Assembly: GCA_030607655.1 (NCBI GenBank)
Contig: JAUWJN010000005.1
Span: 1-21,091 of the forward strand
Reading direction: 5' to 3'
Length of the DNA stretch: 21,091 nt
Origin: a bacterium
GTDB taxonomy: Bacteria; Armatimonadota; Zipacnadia; Zipacnadales; Zipacnadaceae
Of the stretch, positions 5,573 through 12,469 are shown piece by piece; the stretch's first letter is position 1, and each line of letters starts with the position of its first letter. The notes under the pieces are model-generated. The model ran no database searches. It was not told where the DNA came from and worked only from the letters and a program-made list of their open reading frames with translations. The translations under genes and the position numbers were made by a program.

Positions 5573-8566
5573 ATGGACATCACCGCGATCAAAGACCGAC
5601 TAAAACTCAGTAGCGTTATCGAGAAGGACACAGACCTCAAGCCCGCCGGCACCGACAAGTGGCGGGCAAGGTGTCCTATTCACGGCAGCGACAAGCAGAA
5701 GAGCCTGGCAGTAGACGACGGGGTAGGCCGTTATCACTGCTTCTCCTGTGCGGCCAGCGGTGATGTACTCCAGTGGCTTCAGGACGTGCGCGGCTTGGAG
5801 TTCAAAGACGCCCTGGCTGAGGCCGCGAAACTTGCGGGTGTAGAGGAAACTGTAGAGGTAAGCAAGGCAGATAAGAAGCGTCGCCGCATTGCTGAACTCA
5901 TTGATCAGGCGGCCCGCTATTATCACAAGTGCCTCAACGATACGCTCCGCGCCGGTATGCGTGGCAAGTGGCACTTCACGGACGAGACGATTGATCATTG
6001 CCTGATAGGCTTCGCCAACGGTACACTCAAGCGCGAATTAGACGCCCCTTCTCAGAGCCTGCTCATCGAGAGCGGGCTTTTTACTAAGACCCCCGGCGGC
6101 GTCACTGAGACATTGCAAGGCCGATTTGTATTCCCTTGGCTACGGAACAAGCGAGCGGTCTACATGGTGGGCCGCAGGCTGGACGATAGCAAAACAAGCA
6201 TCGAGAAATACTACAACCTCAGGGTGACCACCAATGTGAAGAAGCCGCTCTGGGGTGGCGACTCGTTGGCCGGCGCAGACGGGATCCTCGTTGTCGAAGG
6301 TATCCGTGATGCTATCCTGGCTTGGCAGTATCGGGACAAGTTGACCGGCAACTGGGCCATAGTGACACCGGCCAGCCACACCCTGCGGGCTGAGGATGCT
6401 GTCCTTATCGCTCGTTACGGGCCCGATATTGAGATTGTACTCGTGCCTGATGTTGATGACCCTGGTGTCAATGGCTCAATCAGAAGCGGCCAGTTGCTCG
6501 TTGAGCAGGGCATCCAGGACATCTACGTTGCTGAGTTATCTGAGCCTGATCTAGCAGACTACCTATCAAAATCGCTGGACGAGTGGCCCGAGCTCATCAG
6601 TCGAGTGCGAAATCCAGAGGCGAAGGCATACTACACTCCGTTCTGGCGCTTCTGGGGGCGGCAGTTGCATCGTGCTACGGAGGCCAAACGAAGCAGTGCA
6701 ATCACGAAGGCGGTCATCCCTGCGCTTTACCGCCTCGACCTGACGCACCGCAACGCTGCTATGCCTATCATGGCCGAAGAACTCGGGGTCAATGAGCACA
6801 CCTTCGCCCAGCAGGTTAAGACCTATGAAGAAGAACCCGAGACTGCTGACCTCGCCACGATTGATAGCTGGTTTAAGGAGCACTTCGTAGTGCTCGGCCA
6901 CCACAGAACAGAGACCGACAGCAAGCTGGTAGTGTGGAGCAAGCAGTACCGGCGCACCCTGAAGCTGGGAATTGACCGGCCCCGGGTGCTGGCGAACCAA
7001 GTAGCGCCTGACCTGGGCGACTTGGACACCAAGCTCAAAGAACTGGTGCCCTGGGCGGAGAAAAGTCATCAGCGCATACAAGCATTTCTCGCCACGATAG
7101 CCTACATGACCGAGGGCAGCGTCTCAATGAGCAGCGTTACTCGTATGCGGAATGGCCTGCACCTGGCAGGCGACGAGCTAATACTTATCAGCGGCAGCCG
7201 TATCCTGAGCAAAGCAAACGGGGGGTGGCAACGCCTAGACGACCCAGTACACGGCGACTATCTACTGGAGGCTTTACCTGAACCGCCTGACTGGTGTACC
7301 TGGACGGCGGAAGAACTAACCGAGCCGCCGCGGTATGACCCTGCACAGATATATCACTGGCTTGAGGAGGCCCTGCTCAGGGGCTGGACCTGGACACACC
7401 CTGAAGACGTGCAGCTTATGGCGCTCGTCCCCTTTGCTCTGACCTGGGCAACACTCTTTCCGAACCGACCGCTCATACACTTGTTATCGGCGGCAGTAAC
7501 CGGCAAGTCTGTGTTAGGTGCCGGCTTCTATGGTGGCGCTGACATCTGGGCGGGTTGTGGTGGCCCGATGATCCCGACCGCAGGCACCGAAGAGAAGACC
7601 ACGATGGCCGGCGTCATCGGCAAGTACAGCCATACTACCCAGTGCTTGATTATGGACGAGGCAGATCCCAGCGATGGTAGAGTGCAGGAGATTTTAGATG
7701 TACTACGCAACAGCGGCACCTATGGGACCGGCGTACTGCGAGGCACAGCGGAGGGTGGCTTCCGAGAGGCCTTCCTGAACGTGCCCGCTATCTTTATGGG
7801 CACTGAGGACTGGAGCAAGGACCCTGACACAACACGTTGGACAACGATAGAACTATGGCGAGAGCCAAAGCATCAGGCTCCCGACCACCTCTTGACAGAA
7901 TACTGGGCTGGCTTGGATGTTGACCTGGACGAGCTTCGCCGCTGCATACTAATCGCCTTCAGTGAGAACTATCGGGAAGTCATCGAGACCTACGAGCGGC
8001 TGAAGACACCGGGGACAATCACAGACGACGGCAAAATCACCAGCCGGCAGCGCCTGAACTTACTGCCGTTCTTCACGGTGGCCTCCGTCATTGGGCTTGA
8101 TATGGATGTCCTGGGCAAGACAATCATCGGCGTCCGTGCAGGATACGAAGACCAGGTGGAGGCGGGGAGGATAGAACGCCGGCTTCAAGCCGTGCTGCTG
8201 AGCAGCCCGATCCGGCTCGGCCCCAACAATACGGTGACCGGCAGCCAGCTCTCCGAAGAGGGCGGCATGGCAAGCCAAACGGCACCGCACGGGATCGCCT
8301 ACAAGGATGGATTGCTCTATGTGAACTGGGCAGCAGCGCAAAGCGATGGCCCCCTAAAAGGCACCCCATTCCAGGGCATTGACCCTCGCAATCTGAACAG
8401 GATAGCACGAGATATTCCAGGGGTGAGAGAGAACAGCGTAGACAAGTCCATTGCTGGTGTTCGTGCGCGCTGGATTGTCTTTGACTACGAGAAACTGGCC
8501 GGCGCCCCCCCGGATCAAGGTTCGTTCTCCTCTGACGGCGACCCCAACCCCTACTTTGGCGAATAG
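5573..8566 (+). CDS. Phage DNA primase-helicase: CHC2 zinc finger, Toprim, P-loop ATPase
   Basis: The product has 997 residues. The CHC2 zinc finger is explicit: C34, H37, C56, C59 (RCPIH...YHCFSC). A primase core follows, then Toprim with E242 (LVVEGIRD) and D293-x-D295 (LVPDVDD), the metal-binding residues for primer synthesis. A linker holds a DnaB- or DnaG-like helical part. The C-terminal ATPase has Walker A TGKS (643-646; AAVTGKS) and Walker B CLIMDEAD (D695, E696), a sensor-like strand IFMGTED and a candidate arginine finger in TTRWTTIEL. The order suggests a self-contained primase plus AAA+/SF3-like helicase that would open and prime the phage origin; the ATPase lacks the classic full GxxxxGKS spacing by eye. 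No strong ribosome binding site precedes ATG 5573. It is the last plus-strand gene before the convergent junction. Confidence 0.88.
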   Translation: MDITAIKDRLKLSSVIEKDTDLKPAGTDKWRARCPIHGSDKQKSLAVDDGVGRYHCFSCAASGDVLQWLQDVRGLEFKDALAEAAKLAGVEETVEVSKADKKRRRIAELIDQAARYYHKCLNDTLRAGMRGKWHFTDETIDHCLIGFANGTLKRELDAPSQSLLIESGLFTKTPGGVTETLQGRFVFPWLRNKRAVYMVGRRLDDSKTSIEKYYNLRVTTNVKKPLWGGDSLAGADGILVVEGIRDAILAWQYRDKLTGNWAIVTPASHTLRAEDAVLIARYGPDIEIVLVPDVDDPGVNGSIRSGQLLVEQGIQDIYVAELSEPDLADYLSKSLDEWPELISRVRNPEAKAYYTPFWRFWGRQLHRATEAKRSSAITKAVIPALYRLDLTHRNAAMPIMAEELGVNEHTFAQQVKTYEEEPETADLATIDSWFKEHFVVLGHHRTETDSKLVVWSKQYRRTLKLGIDRPRVLANQVAPDLGDLDTKLKELVPWAEKSHQRIQAFLATIAYMTEGSVSMSSVTRMRNGLHLAGDELILISGSRILSKANGGWQRLDDPVHGDYLLEALPEPPDWCTWTAEELTEPPRYDPAQIYHWLEEALLRGWTWTHPEDVQLMALVPFALTWATLFPNRPLIHLLSAAVTGKSVLGAGFYGGADIWAGCGGPMIPTAGTEEKTTMAGVIGKYSHTTQCLIMDEADPSDGRVQEILDVLRNSGTYGTGVLRGTAEGGFREAFLNVPAIFMGTEDWSKDPDTTRWTTIELWREPKHQAPDHLLTEYWAGLDVDLDELRRCILIAFSENYREVIETYERLKTPGTITDDGKITSRQRLNLLPFFTVASVIGLDMDVLGKTIIGVRAGYEDQVEAGRIERRLQAVLLSSPIRLGPNNTVTGSQLSEEGGMASQTAPHGIAYKDGLLYVNWAAAQSDGPLKGTPFQGIDPRNLNRIARDIPGVRENSVDKSIAGVRARWIVFDYEKLAGAPPDQGSFSSDGDPNPYFGE

Positions 8567-8668
8567 CCCCCGTATCCTGCGCCCTGGCGTAGAGTCAAGC
8601 GGCGCGGAGGCCAAACAGCGTAGACCCCACGAATTGCCACCTTTCGCTTAGCGGGCGATTATGGGGCA

Positions 8669-8702
8669 CAAAAATGGGGGGCGGTGGGTAAGGCCGCCCC
8701 CC
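8669..8702 (-). terminator. Rho-independent terminator for the minus-strand operon
   Basis: GGGGGGCGG (8676-8684) and CCGCCCCCC (8694-8702) form a 9-bp GC stem with a 9-nt loop. Read on the minus strand it is followed by ATTTTTG, a U-tract, about 160 nt beyond the last minus-strand gene. On the plus strand no T-run follows, so it should act mainly on the minus operon. Confidence 0.7.
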
Positions 8703-8716
8703 GTAGGGAGGTGTAG

Positions 8717-8826
8717 TGTCGGTGGGGAGGGTGTTATTCAGCCCAGAGGCGTCCCTTAGGGCCGGAGCTTCTCGCACACTGCTGACGAGTTACTCGCCTT
8801 TTAAGAATGAACACCCTCCGCCGACA
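8717..8826. repeat. Long interrupted palindrome at the convergent gene junction
   Basis: TGTCGG (8717-8722) pairs with CCGACA (8821-8826), GGAGGGTGTT (8726-8735) with AACACCCTCC (8810-8819), and ATTC (8736-8739) with GAAT (8805-8808). Together they close a ~65-nt apical region that holds further palindromes (CCCTTAGGG and CGAGTTACTCG). Nothing convincing is encoded here. It could be a termination structure, a cruciform or a replication or packaging site. Confidence 0.6.
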
Positions 8827-8860
8827 GTAGAAGTATACCCGCTGGGCGGTGGGCTAAACA

Positions 8861-8989
8861 TCACCGGCCCCGAGGTTGCTGCCGTACTAGCCACACGCCC
8901 CACATCCAGCCCGCCACAAAACAGACCGCCCCGCTGATTAGCATAATACCTCCGTGTTCTGTGAGCCAGAGTCCGAGTGTTTCGGCCAT
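8861..8989 (-). CDS. 42-residue single-helix membrane protein
   Basis: A small frame reads down from ATG at 8989, with GGAGG about 9 nt upstream (in the end of the HTH gene). The product starts MAETLGLWLTEHGG, continues with one transmembrane helix (IMLISGAVCFVAGWMWGVWLV) and ends with a short basic tail (RQQPRGR), so the C-terminus is probably cytoplasmic. It is the last gene of the minus operon; no family is recognised. Confidence 0.65.
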   Translation of the reverse strand: MAETLGLWLTEHGGIMLISGAVCFVAGWMWGVWLVRQQPRGR

Positions 8990-8994
8990 TGTTA

Positions 8995-9222
8995 CTATTC
9001 CTCCTGTGATGGTGGTGGTAGCTCAGATGTTGTGCCAGCTTTCTCCTGCGCCAGTAGCTCGGCGATGCGCCGCCGGTTCAGGGCGCTTGCCGGCGCCCCC
9101 TCTATCCAGCGATGGACTGTTGCGCGTGAGACGCCCAGGCGTCTCGCCATCAGCGACACCCCGCCGTAGCCCTCGTAGAACTGCGACAACTCTTTCATAT
9201 CCTGCTTGGTGCTACGGGCCAT
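8995..9222 (-). CDS. Small helix-turn-helix DNA-binding protein
   Basis: The product has 75 residues; GGAGG lies 9 nt before the ATG. Residues ~12-42 (LSQFYEGYGGVSLMARRLGVSRATVHRWIEG) are a textbook helix-turn-helix: a short helix, the turn with LGVS, then the recognition helix ATVHRWIE, as in Cro/C1 or transposase/regulator HTH domains. A following helix (ALNRRRIAELLAQEKAG) completes a small bundle and the tail is acidic and Pro-rich. It may bind phage operators; the repeats at 11926-12204 or the promoter at 11810 are possible targets, which is inference. It overlaps the preceding gene by 11 nt. Confidence 0.78.
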   Translation of the reverse strand: MARSTKQDMKELSQFYEGYGGVSLMARRLGVSRATVHRWIEGAPASALNRRRIAELLAQEKAGTTSELPPPSQEE

Positions 9223-9586
9223 CGGATTGCACCTCCGTTTCTGCTCTGGGTTTCATCTCGGCTTCAATCTTCAGCAGCTTGCCCTCCTCGTGGGGCCGCC
9301 GCTCCTGCCAGCGGGCACGGTTAGTCGGCTCGTCGGGATTCTCCGCCGCCTGTTGTGCGCCCGGCCACAGGCACCCTATCCCATTGGCGATTTGCGCGCC
9401 CCAGACATCGTGAACGAGGCGGGCCACGAGGTCCAGGCCAGGGAATACCCGCAGCAACTGCTCTCTGTTAGGATCGTCAGCCACACAGTACGCCTTCACC
9501 AGGCTCTTCACTGTGCCGGAGCGGGCCGCTTTGAATACGGCCGTGGCAAAATCTCCGGCGCTCTCCATCTGTTCTCTGCGTGTCAT
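9212..9586 (-). CDS. Hypothetical protein
   Basis: The product has 124 residues. The frame is open for another 81 codons upstream, but ATG 9586 has AAAGGAAG 6 nt before it and follows the stop of the previous gene directly, so the longer version is rejected. The start MTRREQMESAGDFATAVFKAA is helical; the middle reads LVKAYCVADDPNREQLLRVFPGLDLVARLVHDVW, an alpha-helical segment, and the C-terminal 40 residues are charged and probably disordered. I recognise no family. Confidence 0.7.
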   Translation of the reverse strand: MTRREQMESAGDFATAVFKAARSGTVKSLVKAYCVADDPNREQLLRVFPGLDLVARLVHDVWGAQIANGIGCLWPGAQQAAENPDEPTNRARWQERRPHEEGKLLKIEAEMKPRAETEVQSDGP

Positions 9587-9771
9587 TATAGGCTTCCTTT
9601 CTTGCAATGAGTGGCTTTGTGTATTACAAGATCCACTGCTACCATGTCCATTCTCAGCACAATGCGGGCGAATTTGCCTCTCCAGTGATGTACTAACACA
9701 ACACCAAAGATGTAGTTGTAAACAGCCAGACCCACGACCGCGCCGATCAGAACCGACACCGCTACCGTCAT
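9586..9771 (-). CDS. 61-residue single-helix membrane protein
   Basis: The start ATG overlaps the TGA of the preceding gene (ATGA), with GAGGAGG ~8 nt upstream. Residues 2-27 are hydrophobic (TVAVSVLIGAVVGLAVYNYI, then FGVVLV), one membrane helix. The rest is basic and amphipathic, with HHWRGKFARIVLRMD and a Lys-rich end. I recognise no family. It is one of four predicted membrane miniproteins in the window. Confidence 0.62.
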   Translation of the reverse strand: MTVAVSVLIGAVVGLAVYNYIFGVVLVHHWRGKFARIVLRMDMVAVDLVIHKATHCKKGSL

Positions 9772-10028
9772 TTTGCTGCCTCCTCGCTGCTGAGTTTCGT
9801 CTCTCGTGGGGTACGTGGGTCAAAGCCATAATTGATCAGTCCGCAGCGATTCCCTGTATGGTAGTAACCCCACATCGCACACTCCTCCTCGTCGCACTGC
9901 CCGAATACCTCCCGCGCTTCTCTCATAGCTCCTATACGTGTGATGCTTACTCCGCCTTGCTTAGGGATAGCTTTGAGCCGTGCAAACTCGGCCTGCACCG
10001 CCGTCGTCTTGAATGGGCACATCTTCAT
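9768..10028 (-). CDS. Small Cys-rich, probably zinc-binding protein
   Basis: The product has 86 residues. ATG 10028 is selected because GGAGGAGG lies 7 nt upstream; the open frame continues to 10241 but without such a site. Cysteines occur as MCPF (residue 4), QCDEEECAMW (mid-protein) and NRCGL, giving C-x(n)-C-x4-C-x(n)-C, consistent with one metal site. The first 35 residues form helices (AVQAEFARLKAI...ITRIGAMREAREVFG). I recognise no family. It overlaps the previous gene by 4 nt and the next by 4 nt. Confidence 0.65.
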   Translation of the reverse strand: MKMCPFKTTAVQAEFARLKAIPKQGGVSITRIGAMREAREVFGQCDEEECAMWGYYHTGNRCGLINYGFDPRTPRETKLSSEEAAK

Positions 10029-10219
10029 CTCGTTACCTCCTCCGCTAGAAACATTGGCTGAAAACCCTCGGCTTCTACGACCTCGTAGACTTTCCAAGCC
10101 TGGCTGCCTGTAGGCCAGTTTTTGGCATCCGCACACCGTTGGGCTGTCGCCCTTGTGCGGTGTCGGTGTCCGCATCGTTCGCCTGAGAACTTGACTGCTG
10201 CTTGGTATGAGTGTTTCAT
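10025..10219 (-). CDS. Small His/Cys-containing hypothetical protein
   Basis: The product has 64 residues from ATG 10219, which has GGAGG 8 nt upstream (AGGCAGGAGG). The N-terminal half is basic and carries C-x-H-x-H and a later Cys (GERCGHRHRTRATAQRCAD), a possible zinc knuckle reminiscent of degenerate C2H2-like modules. The second half, AWKVYEVVEAEGFQPMFL, looks like two strands. I recognise no family. The stop overlaps the next start by 4 nt. Confidence 0.6.
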   Translation of the reverse strand: MKHSYQAAVKFSGERCGHRHRTRATAQRCADAKNWPTGSQAWKVYEVVEAEGFQPMFLAEEVTR

Positions 10220-10345
10220 AGGCTGTACCTCCTGCCTGCATGATAACACCCCGCGCCTGCCCTACCGGGAGAGCAAGCGCCGACCGTTACAGCCGGACTA
10301 TCATCGGTGCCCCTCCTCTCTCAATCCTCGGGTAACAGCCCGTAG

Positions 10346-10459
10346 CTACTCATGCGAGCGCAAGCAGGCTTGGCAAACCCAAACGCCGAACCTGACGTGC
10401 TTTAGCTCGCGCACTTTGTGACAGCGCGCACAGACAGCTATGTGAGGTACTCTTGCCAT
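10346..10459 (-). CDS. 37-residue zinc ribbon miniprotein
   Basis: The ATG at 10459 overlaps the TAA of the preceding gene (TAATG), with AAAGGAAGG upstream. The product carries two exact CxxC knuckles, VCARC and VCQAC, 16 residues apart, with basic residues in between (HKVRELKHVRFG). This is a minimal zinc ribbon; similar miniproteins in phages modify transcription or translation, but the target here is unknown. The following 126 nt up to 10219 hold only a five-codon frame with a strong binding site. Confidence 0.7.
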   Translation of the reverse strand: MARVPHIAVCARCHKVRELKHVRFGVWVCQACLRSHE

Positions 10460-10863
10460 TATACGGCCTTCCTTTCTGGTCTAACAGCCCGCGCCTTCTC
10501 CGCCAGGTACTCATTCAATATCTCGGCTTCACGCTTAACGCTTAGCTTGCGTGGCCCGTGGTCCTTGTCCAACTGCCGCAGGTAGGCCGCCTTCCGCTGC
10601 TTCACCGTCAATTCCTTCGGCGCGACCAGTACCTTGACCACCTCGCCACCGACCTGCACCAAACTATCACCGCCCTGCGTGACGACTACGCACGGCCGCC
10701 CGTTCGCGGCCCAAACCTCTGCCTTGTCGTCCGGGTCGTACTCTTCGGCTTCGCCAGCCTTGCCCGCCCGCCGTAGTTGCAGCAGCGCGCCCTCGATCTC
10801 CGCTGTCTGAATTGCCTGCGTTAGTCTGGCCCTAATTGCTCGCAAGTCCGAATTGTCCTGCAT
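10459..10863 (-). CDS. Hypothetical basic protein
   Basis: The product has 134 residues. ATG 10863 has GGAGG 8 nt upstream; a GTG three codons earlier would abut the site too closely. Residues 1-32 form a helix (SDLRAIRARLTQAIQTAEIEGALLQLRRAGKAG), then an acidic turn, then a beta-rich central part (RPCVVVTQGGDSLVQVGGEVVKVLVAPKELT). The last 50 residues are strongly basic helices (KQRKAAYLRQLDKDHG..., KREAEILNEYLAEKARAVR). This composition suggests nucleic-acid binding, which is inference. I recognise no family. Confidence 0.7.
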   Translation of the reverse strand: MQDNSDLRAIRARLTQAIQTAEIEGALLQLRRAGKAGEAEEYDPDDKAEVWAANGRPCVVVTQGGDSLVQVGGEVVKVLVAPKELTVKQRKAAYLRQLDKDHGPRKLSVKREAEILNEYLAEKARAVRPERKAV

Positions 10864-10934
10864 GGTCAACACCTCCTCTGCCCGTAGTATTCCCGAGCCT
10901 GCCGCCGGCTAAACCCGCAGCAAGCGCCGGCCTG

Positions 10935-11141
10935 CTACTTGTGCTTTACTACTTTGATTGCGCCTCTTTGGCTGACGCAAAGGTAGTAGCCGTCTTTTGT
11001 TGCACCGTCCACCTCGGCTACAATCCAACCGAGAATTGCGTCAGAGGAGTAAAACTTTGGCCTTATGACCTGTCTCTCGTCCTTCTGTCCTGCGGTTGTT
11101 ACCTCGGCGTCGCTCGATATTGTCAAGTGAACCGTGACCAT
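10935..11141 (-). CDS. Hypothetical protein
   Basis: The product has 68 residues. ATG 11141 is preferred over GTG 11150 because GGAGGAGGT ends 7 nt before the ATG and would overlap the GTG version. The sequence is beta-rich (MVTVHLTISSDAEVTT, then FYSSDAILGWIVAEVDGATKDGYYLCVS) with a basic C-terminus (IKVVKHK). I recognise no family. The 106 nt upstream, towards 11248, carry no convincing gene. Confidence 0.6.
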   Translation of the reverse strand: MVTVHLTISSDAEVTTAGQKDERQVIRPKFYSSDAILGWIVAEVDGATKDGYYLCVSQRGAIKVVKHK

Positions 11142-11247
11142 TGACTGCACCTCCTCCCTGGGGTGGTGGGCACAGGCAAAGGGCCGCGCCCATTGCCTTC
11201 GGCCACTACCGCGACCGTGCGAAGCTACCTATCGTAGCAGAGAGGCT

Positions 11248-11388
11248 TCAGGCCTTCGGTGGCAGCGCAAAGTCTTCGCGCCACTTCCAGCAGTAACAGT
11301 CCAGGCATAGAACGGATGCGTTCGGACTGTCGTTTGCCTCTTCTACATTCTCTGAGCAACACTGCGGACAGATTAGCTTTGTAGCCAT
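11248..11388 (-). CDS. 46-residue zinc ribbon miniprotein
   Basis: ATG 11388 overlaps the preceding TGA (TGATG) and has GGAGGTGG 5-7 nt upstream. The product contains ICPQCCSE near the N-terminus and LCLDCYCW 18 residues later, two CxxC knuckles of a zinc ribbon with extra Cys residues. The tail WKWREDFALPPKA is aromatic and charged. It belongs to the cluster of Cys-rich miniproteins in this operon; function unknown. Confidence 0.7.
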   Translation of the reverse strand: MATKLICPQCCSENVEEANDSPNASVLCLDCYCWKWREDFALPPKA

Positions 11389-11498
11389 CAGTACCACCTC
11401 CCCCGGTTCCGGCGTAGATGGTCAAGCGCCTTCGCCAGGGCAAACCCAGCGAGTACACATAGCGGCAGCAGCAGCAGTTTCACGGTGAACTCAATCAT
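11388..11498 (-). CDS. 36-residue single-helix membrane protein
   Basis: AAGGAG lies about 9 nt before ATG 11498. After MIEFTVK comes one hydrophobic helix (LLLLPLCVLAGFALAKAL), then a very basic tail with several Arg (DHLRRNRGRWY). The topology is probably N-out/C-in by the positive-inside rule. It is sandwiched between two zinc ribbon miniproteins with overlapping stop and start. I recognise no family. Confidence 0.62.
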   Translation of the reverse strand: MIEFTVKLLLLPLCVLAGFALAKALDHLRRNRGRWY

Positions 11499-11501
11499 GG
11501 T

Positions 11502-11651
11502 CTAAGTCTCCTTGCGTAGATTGCAGTGGTCGTCAAAGACGTACCGGATGCCGTTGGCCTCTAGCTGCCTGCTGTAGCAGTTGCGGCATAGACCACGGAC
11601 GCCGCTCCAGTACAGGTCAAACTTCTGGTTGCACTGTGTACATCGCTTCAT
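11502..11651 (-). CDS. 49-residue zinc ribbon miniprotein
   Basis: ATG 11651 overlaps the TGA of the first operon gene (ATGA), with AGAGGGG upstream. The product has MKRCTQCNQKF and LCRNCYSRQ, two CxxC knuckles 16 residues apart, with an aromatic core (FDLYW). It looks like a classic short rubredoxin-like or transcription-factor-like ribbon. The remaining 20 residues include one more Cys (DDHCNLRK). Function unknown. Confidence 0.72.
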   Translation of the reverse strand: MKRCTQCNQKFDLYWSGVRGLCRNCYSRQLEANGIRYVFDDHCNLRKET

Positions 11652-11743
11652 GGTCGCGCCCCTCTCTCTATCCAACGCTTGTAACCGAGTAGCTGCCGGT
11701 GCAACCTCCATTTTGCAAGCCAGTCTCTGAGTCGCCGAAGCAT
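11648..11743 (-). CDS. 31-residue basic peptide, first gene of the minus operon
   Basis: ATG 11743 has GAAGGTG ~6 nt upstream and is the first start after the strong promoter at 11810-11838. The product is an Arg/Trp-rich amphipathic helix (MLRRLRDWLAKWRLHRQLLG...), with eight Arg and three Trp in 31 residues. Such a peptide could bind nucleic acid or the membrane surface. The extended frame up to 11842 would start upstream of the predicted transcription start and is rejected. Confidence 0.5.
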   Translation of the reverse strand: MLRRLRDWLAKWRLHRQLLGYKRWIERGARP

Positions 11744-11809
11744 TGTAGCACCTTCTCTCCCTTTCAGTATACCACCGGTACAGAGAGTTAAACCCTCAAC
11801 TACTTCGGA

Positions 11810-11838
11810 AGCATAACACAAACCACCACAAATGTCAA
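11810..11838 (-). promoter_or_regulatory. Sigma70-type promoter of the minus-strand operon
   Basis: Read on the minus strand, TTGACA (11838-11833) and TATGCT (11815-11810) are separated by exactly 17 nt. The predicted start near 11803 gives a ~60-nt leader to ATG 11743. A GAG-GTTTAAC-CTC-like palindrome lies just downstream in the leader and could be an operator. Confidence 0.8.
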
Positions 11839-11925
11839 GCACCCGATATGTAACGCCCCGATAACCACCACAACACTCGCGCTGCTATCATTCAAACCCC
11901 ACCACAACCGCCACACCTGGCGAAA

Positions 11926-12204
11926 CTACACAGCTCCCACAGCTATTTGGGCGATGGATCTTATCGGGCGCGCGTGTGCGCGCGCGCGTAGCGCGCAATA
12001 TCGTGAACGGTTTCCTCGGATTAGCTGTGTTAACTGTGTAATTAGATAGATTAACCCTTTATATATATCAAGTTATTGACTACACAGCAACTACACAGCA
12101 GTTACACAGGTCGCCTTAGCTGCGGGATTCGGTCGGTATGCGTTCTTGTACTGACCTTCTCAGCTAAACTTAGCTGTGTAAGAGCTGTGTAAGAGCTGTG
12201 TAAG
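11926..12204. repeat. Iteron-like repeat cluster, candidate replication origin
   Basis: Nine copies of an AGCTGTGTAA-like unit are visible. Those reading on the plus strand start near 12023 and 12033 and, as three perfect tandem 11-bp units AGCTGTGTAAG, at 12172, 12183 and 12194. Those reading on the minus strand start at 11926, 12080, 12091 and 12101. Spacing within groups is 10-11 bp, one helical turn. Between the groups lies an AT-rich stretch with ATATATAT (12041-12080), suited to strand opening. The region is intergenic and sits between divergently transcribed arms. Confidence 0.65.
11968..11990. repeat. Alternating purine-pyrimidine (Z-DNA-prone) GC tract
   Basis: Twenty-three bases alternate strictly purine/pyrimidine, mostly GC with GTGT in the middle, and GCGCGC follows after a two-base break. 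Such tracts can adopt Z-DNA under negative supercoiling. It stands inside the iteron region, between the first and second repeat groups. Confidence 0.7.
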
Positions 12205-12280
12205 TCCAATTCTTCTCCTGTTTGGTGCCCGACGCCCGCGCCCGGGGTGGCCGGTGGCCAGCAAAAGGGGTGGCAGCTTT

Positions 12281-12466
12281 ATGGGCCAATGGCTAGACAG
12301 GGCCAGAGCCCGCGCCAGTGTCGTGACCGGCCCCCAGGGGGCGGGGGGGGTACACGATGACACTTTTGATAACGTAACCTACCTAGTGTCCCCCACAGCC
12401 TCTTATTTTTTCCATTTTTCAGATTTTCGGGCTGGGGGAGGTTTGAAGCGTGGCGGTAGTGGGTAG
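12281..12466 (+). CDS. Doubtful small reading frame
   Basis: A 61-codon frame from ATG 12281, preceded by AAAAGGGGTGG ~8 nt upstream; the frame is open back to a GTG at 12254. The product starts MGQWLDRARARASVVTGPQG, then DDTFDNVTYLVSPTASYFFHF and a Gly-rich end. The DNA contains extreme G-runs, a GACAC/GTGTC inverted repeat (12358-12393) and a T-rich stretch, so it may be regulatory rather than coding. I recognise no family. Confidence 0.3.
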   Translation: MGQWLDRARARASVVTGPQGAGGVHDDTFDNVTYLVSPTASYFFHFSDFRAGGGLKRGGSG

Positions 12467-12469
12467 ACT

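Noticed and set aside
8716..8937. Plus-strand 73-codon frame over the palindrome
   Set aside because: It is antisense to the 42-residue membrane protein gene and crosses both arms of the inverted repeat; the product is low complexity.
9587..9829. Upstream extension of the gene at 9212-9586
   Set aside because: A strong ribosome binding site and an abutting upstream stop place the start at 9586; the extension overlaps another gene.
10220..10345. Five-codon frame (MIVRL) with a strong GAGGAGGGG site on the minus strand
   Set aside because: Too short to call a gene; it may be a leader peptide or a remnant, and nothing else is encoded in the gap.
12172..12204. CRISPR array
   Set aside because: The three 11-bp units are directly abutting without spacers; this fits iterons.
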